This document shows positions 18,864-27,541 of a DNA stretch of 39,050 bases, piece after piece. Position 1 is the stretch's first letter. The number at the start of each line of letters is the position of its first letter. The position numbers and the translations under genes are program-made. This DNA is from Pseudoalteromonas sp. NBT06-2 (lineage in GTDB: Bacteria > Pseudomonadota > Gammaproteobacteria > Enterobacterales > Alteromonadaceae), in assembly GCF_002276045.1 (NCBI RefSeq), contig NZ_NQMR01000090.1:1-39050 (forward strand). Direction: 5' to 3'. The notes under the pieces are model-generated. The model was given only the letters and a program-made list of their open reading frames with translations, searched no databases and was not told the origin of the DNA.

Positions 18864-19524
18864 TCGTTTTTTTACATTCGGATTGAGTGTTGCAATAGTA
18901 AGTGCCAGTTTTATCACAACAGCAAAAGAATTTGTCGCATCGTATGATGGCTTTTATGACCGAATGAAAATCGTTAATAAAGGTGAGTATAACCAAGCAA
19001 AAGTAGGGTTTTATTTAAAAGAAATGTCTAGCGGTGAAAATTGTAGTCTATCTGAAGGTCATATTATTACAGAAAAACAAGAGTTCCCTTTGAATTTCTC
19101 TGAACAAATGGAGCTTTTATTGCCGTTTGATGAAAAGCTCGATAAAGACAAAGCTATGGTAGTTGCTTATACAAAAAACCCTAAACATGAGTGCCAATTA
19201 GTAATGCAAATTGAAGCATTTATCGATAAAAAAGAATTTATTGCTAAGTCAGAGTTGTTTGACACTTTTACCGAATTAAATGATTTAATAGATGATTTAT
19301 CTGGATTTGTATTGCGTACAGTTTTTGGTTTTCTAATACCTGATATGGTTGGAGTTACATTACTTTTTGATCAGCCTGTTAGCTTATTGTCTAAAAGTGA
19401 TAATTCAATCAAGTGTGTAGGTACCAGATGTACCATTGTAATTAATTCAGATTGGGACTCAAGCACTGAAATATTAAGCTTTTCAGTGGCACCATCTAAA
19501 GTTATTCCATATATCAAAAAATAA
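18856..19524 (+). CDS. periplasmic protein, possibly DUF2987
   Basis: The 222-residue protein begins at a GTG overlapping the end of the glucosaminidase gene. The N-terminus (residues 5-23, ending ITTAKE) is a signal peptide, so the protein is exported. The body is mixed alpha/beta with two cysteine pairs (near residues 54 and 109, and C-V-G-T-R-C near 187-192) that could form disulfides. Position downstream of bax and general character resemble DUF2987 proteins of Alteromonadales, but I assign this with moderate confidence only. A role with the glucosaminidase in cell-wall turnover is inference from the overlap. Confidence 0.7.
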   Translation: MSNRFFTFGLSVAIVSASFITTAKEFVASYDGFYDRMKIVNKGEYNQAKVGFYLKEMSSGENCSLSEGHIITEKQEFPLNFSEQMELLLPFDEKLDKDKAMVVAYTKNPKHECQLVMQIEAFIDKKEFIAKSELFDTFTELNDLIDDLSGFVLRTVFGFLIPDMVGVTLLFDQPVSLLSKSDNSIKCVGTRCTIVINSDWDSSTEILSFSVAPSKVIPYIKK

Positions 19525-19657
19525 GGCTTAACAACCTAGGTGGTATATTATCGTTATTTATAAAAGTTACTCCAAAAACACCCTCCCTATTCAATAAGCT
19601 GCAAACTTTATATTTCTAGCTATAATTTAGTATAAACCGAAATATTAAAAGCCAATT

Positions 19658-20347
19658 ATGTTAGATAAATCATCGTTATTAACTATGGATTCTTTTTTTA
19701 GGAGTTCATTTTGCACTAGTGAATTCACAGTAGATAAAATGCTAGGCGCAATGACATCTTTTATTTCTTGTCCTGAATACATTGAAGAAGCCAATTTAGA
19801 AGAGCTTATTGCTGGTAATACGGAGGTTGGCTTTAAGCAACTTTTTGAACCTGGTTCTGTACACCATGCTTTGATAGATATTTTCAATGAAATTGATAAT
19901 GCGTTAGTAAATGACCGTTTCTCTTTAGTTATGCACTATAATGTTGATGACAGTATGCAAGAGCCTCCTGCAGGATTATCTCAGTGGTGTGAAGGGTATT
20001 TGCAAGGAGCGCAGCTAACCAACGGTATTTGGCAAGAAGATTTCAACTTACTCGATTCAATTCCTGATTTTAAAAAAGGTCGCAACTTAGCGGAAGAATG
20101 TGATGCTTGTTTAAACTTAATTGCAATGTTTGCAGATTGGCAAAAAGCATTAAAAATAAATGAAGATCCAATATTACTAAAAACACAGGTGTTAAATTTG
20201 TGTTGCTCAATAGAGTTGGGGGTTTGCTTATTTTATCAATTAGGACTTGCTTTAAATCAAATAAAGATTGAATCAATTGATTTCGGTTTATTTAATATAG
20301 AGAAAGAAACTGATGATGTTGCTAATTTAGGTGTACTTAATAAATAG
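19658..20347 (+). CDS. UPF0149/YecA family protein
   Basis: This 229-residue cytoplasmic protein has the family core of two helical blocks. The early block resembles MLGAMTSFISCPEYIEE and the middle has LSQWCEGYLQGAQL, the W-C-x-G-[FY]-L-x-G signature of UPF0149/YecA. The C-terminal SEC-C zinc motif present in some YecA proteins is absent. The ATG has no strong ribosome binding site (AAAAGCCAATT upstream). It stands alone, followed after three bases by the 3' end of the opposing tRNA gene. Function unknown. Confidence 0.82.
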   Translation: MLDKSSLLTMDSFFRSSFCTSEFTVDKMLGAMTSFISCPEYIEEANLEELIAGNTEVGFKQLFEPGSVHHALIDIFNEIDNALVNDRFSLVMHYNVDDSMQEPPAGLSQWCEGYLQGAQLTNGIWQEDFNLLDSIPDFKKGRNLAEECDACLNLIAMFADWQKALKINEDPILLKTQVLNLCCSIELGVCLFYQLGLALNQIKIESIDFGLFNIEKETDDVANLGVLNK

Positions 20348-20350
20348 TAA

Positions 20351-20427
20351 TGGTGCTCGCTACTGGACTTGAACCAGTGACCTACGCCATGTCATGGCGG
20401 CACTCTACCAACTGAGTTAAGCGAGCA
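20351..20427 (-). tRNA. tRNA-Val(GAC), copy 1
   Basis: Read on the minus strand it gives a full cloverleaf: acceptor TGCTCGC/GCGAGCA with encoded CCA, a D-arm with AGTTGGTA, anticodon stem CCGCC/GGCG with loop ATGACAT (anticodon GAC), and T-arm ACTGG-TTCAAGT-CCAGT. GAC reads GUC/GUU valine codons. It is identical to the second copy 27 bases away. Confidence 0.93.
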
Positions 20428-20454
20428 TATATACTTTAGTAATTCTTTAATAAT

Positions 20455-20531
20455 TGGTGCTCGCTACTGGACTTGAACCAGTGACCTACGCCATGTCATG
20501 GCGGCACTCTACCAACTGAGTTAAGCGAGCA
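20455..20531 (-). tRNA. tRNA-Val(GAC), copy 2
   Basis: A 77-base sequence identical to the copy at 20351-20427, same strand, with encoded CCA. On the minus strand this is the promoter-proximal copy of a two-gene tRNA unit. Confidence 0.93.
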
Positions 20532-20701
20532 ATTGTTTTTAGGTAATGATCTTCATGACCTCTCAACAAGCCGATAATATATAGCGACTTTTAGTTAGGA
20601 TCAAGTAACATTTGTGTTTAATAGTTTGTTTGCTGTTTTTTTATTCGTTCGATATAGGGTTCTATTAATAATTAAACAAATTGTACTTAATGATTTATAT
20701 T

Positions 20702-22057
20702 TTAGTTAAATTTAAATGGCGAAATTGAAAGTCGTTTTTTAACGGTTAATAGCATCATAAGAGAGGCGACGGTTAAACCAATTATGATACCTAACCAAAA
20801 CCCTTGAGCGCCCATAGCAGGAACGATGAAATCAGTTTTTGCTAATACATATCCAATACTAAAACCAATTAACCAATAGGAAATAAAAGTGATATAAGAG
20901 ATTGGGGTTGTATATTTTAAGCCTCTTAATACGCCATTTGCTGCAACTTGGAGTGCATCAGGAAGTTGATAAAAGCAAGCAAGTACTAGAATAGCAGATG
21001 CTAAACTAATTACCTCAGGTACATCAGAATATAAATCACTAATCCAGTTTCTGCCAATAAATGTAATTGAAGCGACAATACAAGCGATACCTATGGCTAA
21101 TAAAAAGCTTGTTAATATTGTACTTTTTAACTTTTTATATTGTTCTTGGCCATATAGGTTACCTACACGAATGCAAATAGCCATGGAAAGGCTTAAAGGC
21201 ATCATAAATAATATAGTGGATACACTCGCTGCGACCTGATGGCCTGATACTACAATAGCACCTAAATTTGCAATAAATAAGGGTATACACGCAAAAAGTG
21301 TTACCTCAAAGAATGTGGCCAGAGAAATAGGGATGCCCATTTTAAATATGTTATATATTTGTGATAAATTAGGTGGGTTAAATTGCCTCAGTAGAAACTT
21401 ACCATTGAGCTTTTTACTGAAGTAGGTATAAGTAATTTGGCTTATCGCCATGCACCAAAAAACAATCGCCGTAGCAATACCACAACCAGCACCTCCTAAA
21501 GGTAGCATGCCAAATTTTCCATATATAAATATATAATTTGCAGGAATGTTGACTGCTAATCCTATGATGCTGATAAAAAGTGCCGGTTTTGTGAGTGTCA
21601 TGCCCTCAGATACATTTCTAAAAGTACAATAAATCAGAAACGCGGGTAAGCCCCATTTAACATAATTTAAGTAACCAAGAGTGAGTCCAGATACCTGAGG
21701 CTCTATTTTTATATAATCAATAGCAAAATGCAGTTGATTTATCAGAAAGAAGCCTATGACTGATAAAATAAGAGATAAATAAAATGCTTGGTGTAATTGC
21801 GCTCTGATTTCATATGTTTTTTTTGCGCCAAAGTGATGGGCTACAATGCCTGTCAGCGCTAAAAGGATACCTTGTAAACTAAGTAATATAGGATTCCATA
21901 ATCCTGATGCAATTGATAAGGCAGCCAAATCATATTGACTAATTTGACCTGCCATAATGGTATCAACTACACCCATTAGAACGAGAATTACTTGTGCAAA
22001 AAATACAGGGATAGCGAGTCGGAGCAAATATTTTGCTTCCCACATACAAAACTTCAT
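20702..22057 (-). CDS. norM: MATE family multidrug efflux protein (NorM-like)
   Basis: This 451-residue inner-membrane protein has about twelve hydrophobic segments. MATE patterns are visible in both halves: PVFFAQVILVLMGVVDTIMA with QISQYDLAALSIAS early, and GIPISLATFFEVTLF in the second half. The acidic residue in VVDTIMAG is in the position used for cation coupling. It should export cationic drugs in exchange for sodium or protons. The gene diverges from ribE over 70 bases, the same arrangement as norM/mdtK and riboflavin synthase in Vibrio and E. coli, which supports the NorM call. The start ATG has no strong ribosome binding site. Confidence 0.92.
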   Translation of the reverse strand: MKFCMWEAKYLLRLAIPVFFAQVILVLMGVVDTIMAGQISQYDLAALSIASGLWNPILLSLQGILLALTGIVAHHFGAKKTYEIRAQLHQAFYLSLILSVIGFFLINQLHFAIDYIKIEPQVSGLTLGYLNYVKWGLPAFLIYCTFRNVSEGMTLTKPALFISIIGLAVNIPANYIFIYGKFGMLPLGGAGCGIATAIVFWCMAISQITYTYFSKKLNGKFLLRQFNPPNLSQIYNIFKMGIPISLATFFEVTLFACIPLFIANLGAIVVSGHQVAASVSTILFMMPLSLSMAICIRVGNLYGQEQYKKLKSTILTSFLLAIGIACIVASITFIGRNWISDLYSDVPEVISLASAILVLACFYQLPDALQVAANGVLRGLKYTTPISYITFISYWLIGFSIGYVLAKTDFIVPAMGAQGFWLGIIIGLTVASLMMLLTVKKRLSISPFKFN

Positions 22058-22127
22058 ACTTGCCTATCGGGTAAAAAATAAGGAGAATCGAATTATATTC
22101 TAATTTTACATATATTAGGGAAATAAA

Positions 22128-22754
22128 ATGTTTACAGGTATTGTTCAAACACAAGCAACAGTAATTTCAGTCAGTGAAGTAGAAGGTATAAAAAAACTTG
22201 TGCTATCAGTTCCAGGTCAATACCTTCAGCGATTAGATTTAGGTGCGAGTATTTCTATTAATGGATGTTGTTTAACGGTCGTTCATTTTGAACTAGGGAT
22301 AAGAGATGTTGTTGGTCAAGTTTATTTCGATGTGATTGATGAAACTTTAAGGTTGACAAATTTAGGTAGATTAATCCAAGGTAAAAAAGTCAATTTTGAG
22401 CGTTCTTTAAGCTTTGGTACTGAGTTAGGAGGGCATATCGTATCTGGGCATATTCATACAATAGCTATTTTAACCGATATCAATTACAGTGGTGATAATT
22501 GTAATTTTAAATTTAACCTAGAACCTAAATGGTTGAAATATGTTGTGCATAAAGGTTTCATTAGTATTAATGGTGCAAGTTTGACGGTAGGTGATGTAGA
22601 TGAAACAGGGTTTTATGTTCATTTGATCCCCGAAACTCTTAAAATAACTAATCTAGGAAAAGCAATAATTCACGATTTGATTAATATAGAAGTTGACCAA
22701 CAAACCTATACGATTATTAATACCGTTGAACGTTATATGAAAAATAATGCTTAA
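22128..22754 (+). CDS. ribE: riboflavin synthase alpha chain
   Basis: It catalyses the dismutation of two 6,7-dimethyl-8-ribityllumazine molecules to riboflavin. The 208-residue protein contains the two repeated lumazine-binding domains: the first begins MFTGIVQTQATV and contains SINGCCLTVV, the second begins near GHIVSGHIHTIAIL and contains SINGASLTV. The short N-terminal MFTGIV motif and length are diagnostic. The ATG follows TTAGGGAAATAAA. The gene is also called ribC in E. coli. It diverges from norM; no FMN riboswitch fits in the 70-base gap. Confidence 0.96.
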   Translation: MFTGIVQTQATVISVSEVEGIKKLVLSVPGQYLQRLDLGASISINGCCLTVVHFELGIRDVVGQVYFDVIDETLRLTNLGRLIQGKKVNFERSLSFGTELGGHIVSGHIHTIAILTDINYSGDNCNFKFNLEPKWLKYVVHKGFISINGASLTVGDVDETGFYVHLIPETLKITNLGKAIIHDLINIEVDQQTYTIINTVERYMKNNA

Positions 22755-22779
22755 ATATTTAGATGATAATGAAGCAAAA

Positions 22780-22974
22780 TTATTCATTATCATTATCTAT
22801 ATGCAGTTCAACTTTATTATATGCTCTATCAATATGCATATTTAAATGAATTGGATTACAGCAAGCAGCACAGTCTTCATAATAATCTTGGTCGCCGCTA
22901 GTTGTATCAACTTCTACTAAAACATGGTGACCACAATGTGGACAACTAATCCTTTGCATTTTATGGTCTTTCAT
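22780..22974 (-). CDS. CPXCG-motif cysteine-rich protein
   Basis: This 64-residue protein has a zinc-binding pair of knuckles: CPHC (residues 11-14) and CAACC (residues 36-40), with DYYEDCAACCNPIHL typical of the CPXCG family. It is cytoplasmic and of unknown role, probably a small zinc protein. The first ATG follows GAGTAAGTT; a second in-frame ATG at residue 6 is a possible alternative. It ends 25 bases after ribE, convergent with it. Confidence 0.85.
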   Translation of the reverse strand: MKDHKMQRISCPHCGHHVLVEVDTTSGDQDYYEDCAACCNPIHLNMHIDRAYNKVELHIDNDNE

Positions 22975-23067
22975 AACTTACTCACTTAGTTGCTTGTAAC
23001 GCAATAATTAAAGTGTAGTTTGCTATTACTGATAAAGATAATAAACAAATCCTTTTTATATTCGGGC

Positions 23068-23937
23068 TTAATTTAGATTAAAAAGTGACTCAATACGTGC
23101 CTGTACATCAATAAGATAGCGGCCTTGAAATAAATTAGCATGATTGAGTAAATGGTAAAGTTGATAGATATCTTTTCTTAAGTGATAGTCTTTTTGTAAA
23201 GGATAATGTGCTTCGTATGCTTGATAAAATTGAGCTGGAAATTTACCAAATAGCTCAGTCAATGCGATATCTGTTTCGCGATCGCCATAATAACATGAAC
23301 CATCAAATATAGCTGGTTGATTATTAACAAAACTGACATTACCTCTCCAAAGATCGCCATGTAATAAGCTTGGCAATACGTTATTGTGGCGCTGTAATCT
23401 CATTTTGACTAAATCGATAATTTCATCAATATTACAAAAGTTAAACCCTTTTTCATGCAATAGTTGTAGTTGCCATCCGATCCTTTGTTCAGAAAAAAAA
23501 TAGCACCAGTTTTTGTGCCACTTATTCGGTTGTATAGTATGCCCTATAAAATTGTCATGTTCCCAGCCAAACATAGCTTGGTCATGTTTTTTATGCATTT
23601 TAGCTAACAAATCGCCAAACTTTGTCCAATCACTGTCGGGATGAGTTTTTAAATCTAGCCACTCTAAAATAATATAACTATGTGACAGTGTCTTGCCTGT
23701 ACCAATACAGTTTGGAATAAAAAATACACTTTCATTTGTCAGTTCTTTTAAATTAAAAGCCTCACATTCAAAGTTATCTTCATAAGATATTGGGCCTAAT
23801 TTAACAAAGTATCGATGGTGATTATCACAAATTTTAAAGTTAGGGTGATCTGCATTTGAGCTAATCTGTTGTTTATTTTTAATTACAAAATTGAAATGTA
23901 ATTTTTCACTAATATGTTTTGATATTGCGTGCCACAT
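23068..23937 (-). CDS. fructosamine kinase family protein
   Basis: This is a 289-residue kinase with the aminoglycoside-phosphotransferase fold. The nucleotide region includes YFVKLGP; the catalytic loop is SLLHGDLWRGNV (about residue 194); and the metal-binding segment is IFDGSCYYGDRETDIALTEL. This pattern matches the ketosamine/fructosamine kinases that phosphorylate sugars attached to amines and so reverse protein glycation. It stands alone between the CPXCG gene and the divergent DUF445 gene. The substrate is inferred from the family and may be a ribulosamine or other ketosamine. Confidence 0.88.
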   Translation of the reverse strand: MWHAISKHISEKLHFNFVIKNKQQISSNADHPNFKICDNHHRYFVKLGPISYEDNFECEAFNLKELTNESVFFIPNCIGTGKTLSHSYIILEWLDLKTHPDSDWTKFGDLLAKMHKKHDQAMFGWEHDNFIGHTIQPNKWHKNWCYFFSEQRIGWQLQLLHEKGFNFCNIDEIIDLVKMRLQRHNNVLPSLLHGDLWRGNVSFVNNQPAIFDGSCYYGDRETDIALTELFGKFPAQFYQAYEAHYPLQKDYHLRKDIYQLYHLLNHANLFQGRYLIDVQARIESLFNLN

Positions 23938-24108
23938 TATTCGCTCACTTTATCAGTTAATATTTAAGTTGCTAAATTATCACTAGTATCAGTATGGCAA
24001 ATAAATATAAATTGGGCATAGTTTTTAAAAATAACAAATTGAAAGCTTGTGACATGCTAAGCATATGATTAAAATCATGCAAAAGATTTTATATTTTGGA
24101 GTGCGATC

Positions 24109-24810
24109 TTGAATAAGAGTGTAGTGACTAATTCGTTAGCATTAATTTTAGCGTTAGTGGGTTTTTTTTCAGGACAAGTAACTGTTTTGTCTGTTGGCTT
24201 GTTTGCACTTTCAGGTGCTTTTACTAATTTGTTAGCTATACATATGTTATTTGAAAAAGTGCCTCTTTTATATGGTTCAGGTGTTATCCCTGCTAATTTT
24301 GAACAATTTAAATCAGCCATAAAAATCATGATAATGGAGCAGTTTTTCACCAAAGAAAATATAGATAATTTTATGTCTGAACAAGACGGTAAAGCACACC
24401 AATTTAAGTTGTCACCAATTATTGAAAAAATAGATTTATCACCTGCTTTCGATAATTTAGTTGAAGTGGTTGAAAAATCATCTTTTGGTAACATGTTAGC
24501 CATGTTTGGTGGCACAGAAGCTTTAGTGCCGTTAAAAGATCCTTTTATTAAAAAAATGAAGTCATCTATGATTGATATGACACAATCAGAAGAGTTTAGT
24601 GAATTACTACGTGAGCAATTAGAACAACCGAGTGTTATTGCCGATATGCAAGATAAAGTATCTGAGATTATAGATATTCGACTTGCAGAATTAACGCCTC
24701 AAATGGTGAAAGAAATCATACAAACAATGATTAAGAAGCACTTAGGCTGGTTAGTTGTTTGGGGTGGGGTATTTGGTGCTTTATTTGGTTTAGTTGCAGC
24801 ACTTATTTAA
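24109..24810 (+). CDS. DUF445 family membrane protein
   Basis: The 233-residue protein has N-terminal hydrophobic helices (about residues 5-45, NSLALILALVGFFSGQ and LSVGLFALSGAFTNLLAIHM) and a C-terminal helix (WLVVWGGVFGALFGLVAAL). Between them lies a soluble helical domain. The GAFTNLLAIHMLFEK motif is characteristic of DUF445 (YheB-like) proteins of unknown function. The start is a TTG supported by GGAG eight bases upstream. A MITE begins 63 bases after the stop. Confidence 0.82.
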   Translation: MNKSVVTNSLALILALVGFFSGQVTVLSVGLFALSGAFTNLLAIHMLFEKVPLLYGSGVIPANFEQFKSAIKIMIMEQFFTKENIDNFMSEQDGKAHQFKLSPIIEKIDLSPAFDNLVEVVEKSSFGNMLAMFGGTEALVPLKDPFIKKMKSSMIDMTQSEEFSELLREQLEQPSVIADMQDKVSEIIDIRLAELTPQMVKEIIQTMIKKHLGWLVVWGGVFGALFGLVAALI

Positions 24811-24872
24811 TGTGTGTTAATCAGAGAAAAGCCTATAATTTATTATAAGTTTTTCTCTTTGAGTATGCCATG

Positions 24873-25185
24873 TATACCCAAGCCACTTCAAGATGTGAGG
24901 TTCAGGACTGCTGAGCAATTCATGATCTAGGCGCATCTTTGCATTAATGGTTACTCCCTAAAAAAAGATGGACTGGCAATATGCTCCTGCATTGCTCTAG
25001 TACCTACATCCATGCAGGCAACAACGAGCATTATTTGCTCAGAAGTCCCTGTAAGGTTGGTTTATAAATACTTTATGCAGCGTTATTGATTTTGAAAAGG
25101 GAATAACCATGTTCTTCAATCAATGCCTTGCCTAAAGTATTTCTAATTCCAACTGAATCCTGCATCTTGAAGTGGTTTGGGTATA
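24873..25185. mobile_element. MITE-like element, copy 2
   Basis: This 313-bp copy, in the same orientation as 17507-17820, has the terminal inverted repeats TATACCCAAGCCACTTCAAG and its near-complement. It keeps the 30-codon minus-strand frame (25165-25073) with one Ala to Thr change. It ends 14 bases before the 3' end of cobO, so it may also affect cobO transcript ends. Confidence 0.85.
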
Positions 25186-25199
25186 TCAGTTTTAATCTA

Positions 25200-25796
25200 T
25201 TACCAATCAATACCTTTTAGTATTTTTACACCAGAATCAAATGCATGTTTTACGTTTTTAATTTCTGATACAGTATCTGCCAATTCAATTAAAGTACGAT
25301 GTGCTGCACGACCAGTGATGACAACACTTTGCATTTTGGGTCTATTTTCAATCGCTTCAACTACTTCAGCTAGCTCAATGTAGTTATATGAAACCATATA
25401 GGTTATTTCATCTAATAAAACGACATCTAAAGTTTCATCTTGGAGCATACTTTTACATTTTTGCCAAATAACTTGGGCAGCTGCGGTATCTGTTTCTTTA
25501 TTTTGGGTTTCCCATGTAAAACCAGTTTTCATTACTTGAAACTCTACATTATGTTGCTCTAATAGGTTACGTTCACCACAATCCCAAGTCCCTTTAATAA
25601 ATTGAGCCACTGAGCATTTAAGACCATGACCGATAGCGCGGGCTGCTATGCCAAAACCCGCTGTAGATTTCCCTTTGCCGTTGCCTGTTATAACTAAAAC
25701 TAGACCTTTTACTGTTTGCGCTTGCGCAATCTTAGTATCTACGGTTTCTTTTAATTTTTGTTGTCTTTCGCTATGACGATCATTTTTATCTGTCAT
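25200..25796 (-). CDS. cobO: cob(I)alamin adenosyltransferase
   Basis: It transfers the adenosyl group of ATP to cob(I)alamin or cobinamide (also btuR/cobA). The P-loop is ITGNGKGKSTAGFG (about residues 39-52), followed by AQFIKGTWDCGERN, the Walker B-like DVVLLDEITY and the C-terminal VVITGRAAHRTLIELAD. I start at MTDKNDRHSERQQ (198 residues, the family length) with AAGG eight bases upstream; an upstream extension of 41 codons is open but has no support. No other cobalamin genes are nearby, so it probably serves salvage of imported corrinoids. The 333-base gap upstream (25797-26129) holds only promoter sequence for the divergent amidohydrolase and perhaps for this gene. Confidence 0.93.
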   Translation of the reverse strand: MTDKNDRHSERQQKLKETVDTKIAQAQTVKGLVLVITGNGKGKSTAGFGIAARAIGHGLKCSVAQFIKGTWDCGERNLLEQHNVEFQVMKTGFTWETQNKETDTAAAQVIWQKCKSMLQDETLDVVLLDEITYMVSYNYIELAEVVEAIENRPKMQSVVITGRAAHRTLIELADTVSEIKNVKHAFDSGVKILKGIDW

Positions 25797-26077
25797 GTTA
25801 ATACCTTTTAAATGTTTATAAAACCATTTGGTTAGTATATAACGAGTTATTGCTAAGGTAACCACTAATGTAATTTGATTGCGACTAATGATGATGTGAT
25901 CCGACAAGTTATTGCCCATGTTTTGAATATAGAAAAGTTAAATCTTTAGTGCCAACAAAATATAAAAACTGACTAAGTAAATTTGATTAAATTTCAATCT
26001 ATACAGATGACACCAAGACACACTATTTTTTGGTGGTTATCGTTGTTTCATGTCGAATTATCGCTTTACAGTTACAT

Positions 26078-26105
26078 TTCGACACGCATTTAGATAAAGT
26101 ATAGT
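26078..26105 (+). promoter_or_regulatory. candidate promoter for the amidohydrolase pair
   Basis: TTCGAC (26078-26083) and TATAGT (26100-26105) are separated by 16 bases, 25 bases upstream of the amidohydrolase ATG, which also has CGGAGA as ribosome binding site. This is a moderate match to the sigma-70 consensus. Confidence 0.4.
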
Positions 26106-26129
26106 AAAATCAATCGGAGAATAAAAAAA

Positions 26130-27530
26130 ATGCAAAAATTTGCTCCTTCAATCTTAATGTTGGCTTTAACAACTGCATTAGTTGGATGTGAAGATTCAAG
26201 CCCTCAAGATGCAAAAGTATCTTTTAATAAAAACCCTTACCCTAGCACTTACCAAGCAATGCCTTCGGAAAAAACACTTATCAAAAATGCAACCGTACTT
26301 ACAGGAACTGGTGAGCGTTTAGACGGTGCTGATGTTTTATTAGTTGATGGAAAAATTGAAGCGATTGGCAAAGGTTTGTCAGATTCAGATGTAGCAACAA
26401 TTGATGCAAATGGTAAATGGGTAACACCCGGTATTATAGATGTACATTCACACTTAGGTGCTTACCCAAGTCCTTCTGTTGAATCTCATCAAGATGGTAA
26501 TGAAATGACTAACCCAGTGACAGCTGAAGTTTGGGTTGAGCATTCAGTTTGGCCTCAAGATCCAGGCTTTAATGCTGCACGTGCTGGTGGTATTACTTCC
26601 TTACAAATATTACCAGGCTCAGGCAACTTGATTGGAGGACGTGGTGTGACCCTTAAAAATGTACCATCGTCAACAATGCAAGGCATGAAATACCCTGCCG
26701 CACCTTATGGTTTAAAAATGGCATGTGGTGAAAACCCTAAACGTGTTTACGGTAGTCGTAAAGTCACACCTTCTACGCGTATGGGGAATATGGCTGGATA
26801 TAGAAATGCTTGGATTGAAGCTACCGAATATAAACGCGCTTGGGAAAAATACGAAACGCAATATGCTCAAGGAAAAAACCCAGAAGCACCAGAGCGAGAC
26901 TTAACTCTTGATACGCTTAAAGGTGTATTAGATGCAGAGATAAAAATTCATAACCATTGTTATAAAGCAGAAGAAATGGCAATGATGGTCGATTTAGGTA
27001 AAGAGTTTAATTATGACTCTGGTACTTTCCATCATGCGATTGAAGCTTATAAAATTTCAGATTTATTAGCACAAAATGGTAATTGTGCAGCTATGTGGCC
27101 AGATTGGTGGGGCTTCAAAATGGAAGCGTATGACATGATCCACGAAAACGTAGCGGTAGTAAATGCAGTTAAAAACTCTTGTGCTATTGTGCATTCGGAT
27201 TCAGGTACAACAATACAACGTTTGAATCAAGAAGCAGGTAAGGTTATGTATCGTGCTAATGAAAATGGTTTTGAATTAAAAGAAGAAGACGCGATTGTTT
27301 GGATCACACAAAATGCTGCTAAATCTTTAGGTATAGAAGACAAAACAGGTTCATTAGTAAAAGGTAAACAAGCTGATCTGGTGATTTGGGATCAAAACCC
27401 GTTTAGTGTATATGCTAAAGCTGAGCAAGTATTTATTGATGGCGCAAAAGTTTACGATCGTTTTGATGAAAAATATCAAGCTAAAAGTGACTTTATGTTA
27501 GGTCAATCAACTGCAGTTAAAACTCATTAA
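26130..27530 (+). CDS. lipoprotein amidohydrolase
   Basis: This 466-residue amidohydrolase-superfamily protein has a lipoprotein signal (LTTALVGCEDSS, cysteine at residue 20), so it is probably anchored in the envelope facing the periplasm. After the small beta domain (LIKNATVLTGTGERLDGADV) comes the metal site GIIDVHSHLGAYPSP with HxH. Later come the histidine-containing IHNHCYKAEEM and HHAIEAYK and the HSDSG motif holding the catalytic aspartate. The C-terminal GKQADLVIWDQNPF is typical of imidazolonepropionase-like hydrolases. The substrate is unknown; a cyclic amide or peptide derivative is likely for the family. It is followed after 11 bases by a second, divergent amidohydrolase-like gene. 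Confidence 0.9.
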   Translation: MQKFAPSILMLALTTALVGCEDSSPQDAKVSFNKNPYPSTYQAMPSEKTLIKNATVLTGTGERLDGADVLLVDGKIEAIGKGLSDSDVATIDANGKWVTPGIIDVHSHLGAYPSPSVESHQDGNEMTNPVTAEVWVEHSVWPQDPGFNAARAGGITSLQILPGSGNLIGGRGVTLKNVPSSTMQGMKYPAAPYGLKMACGENPKRVYGSRKVTPSTRMGNMAGYRNAWIEATEYKRAWEKYETQYAQGKNPEAPERDLTLDTLKGVLDAEIKIHNHCYKAEEMAMMVDLGKEFNYDSGTFHHAIEAYKISDLLAQNGNCAAMWPDWWGFKMEAYDMIHENVAVVNAVKNSCAIVHSDSGTTIQRLNQEAGKVMYRANENGFELKEEDAIVWITQNAAKSLGIEDKTGSLVKGKQADLVIWDQNPFSVYAKAEQVFIDGAKVYDRFDEKYQAKSDFMLGQSTAVKTH

Positions 27531-27541
27531 GAGGAAATATA

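Noticed and set aside
22058..22127. FMN riboswitch before ribE
   Set aside because: Only 70 bases separate norM and ribE, too short for the FMN aptamer, and no matching sequence was seen.
25797..25919. Longer N-terminal extension of cobO
   Set aside because: The extra 41 codons have no ribosome binding site and exceed the family length, while MTDKNDRHSERQQ has AAGG at the right distance.
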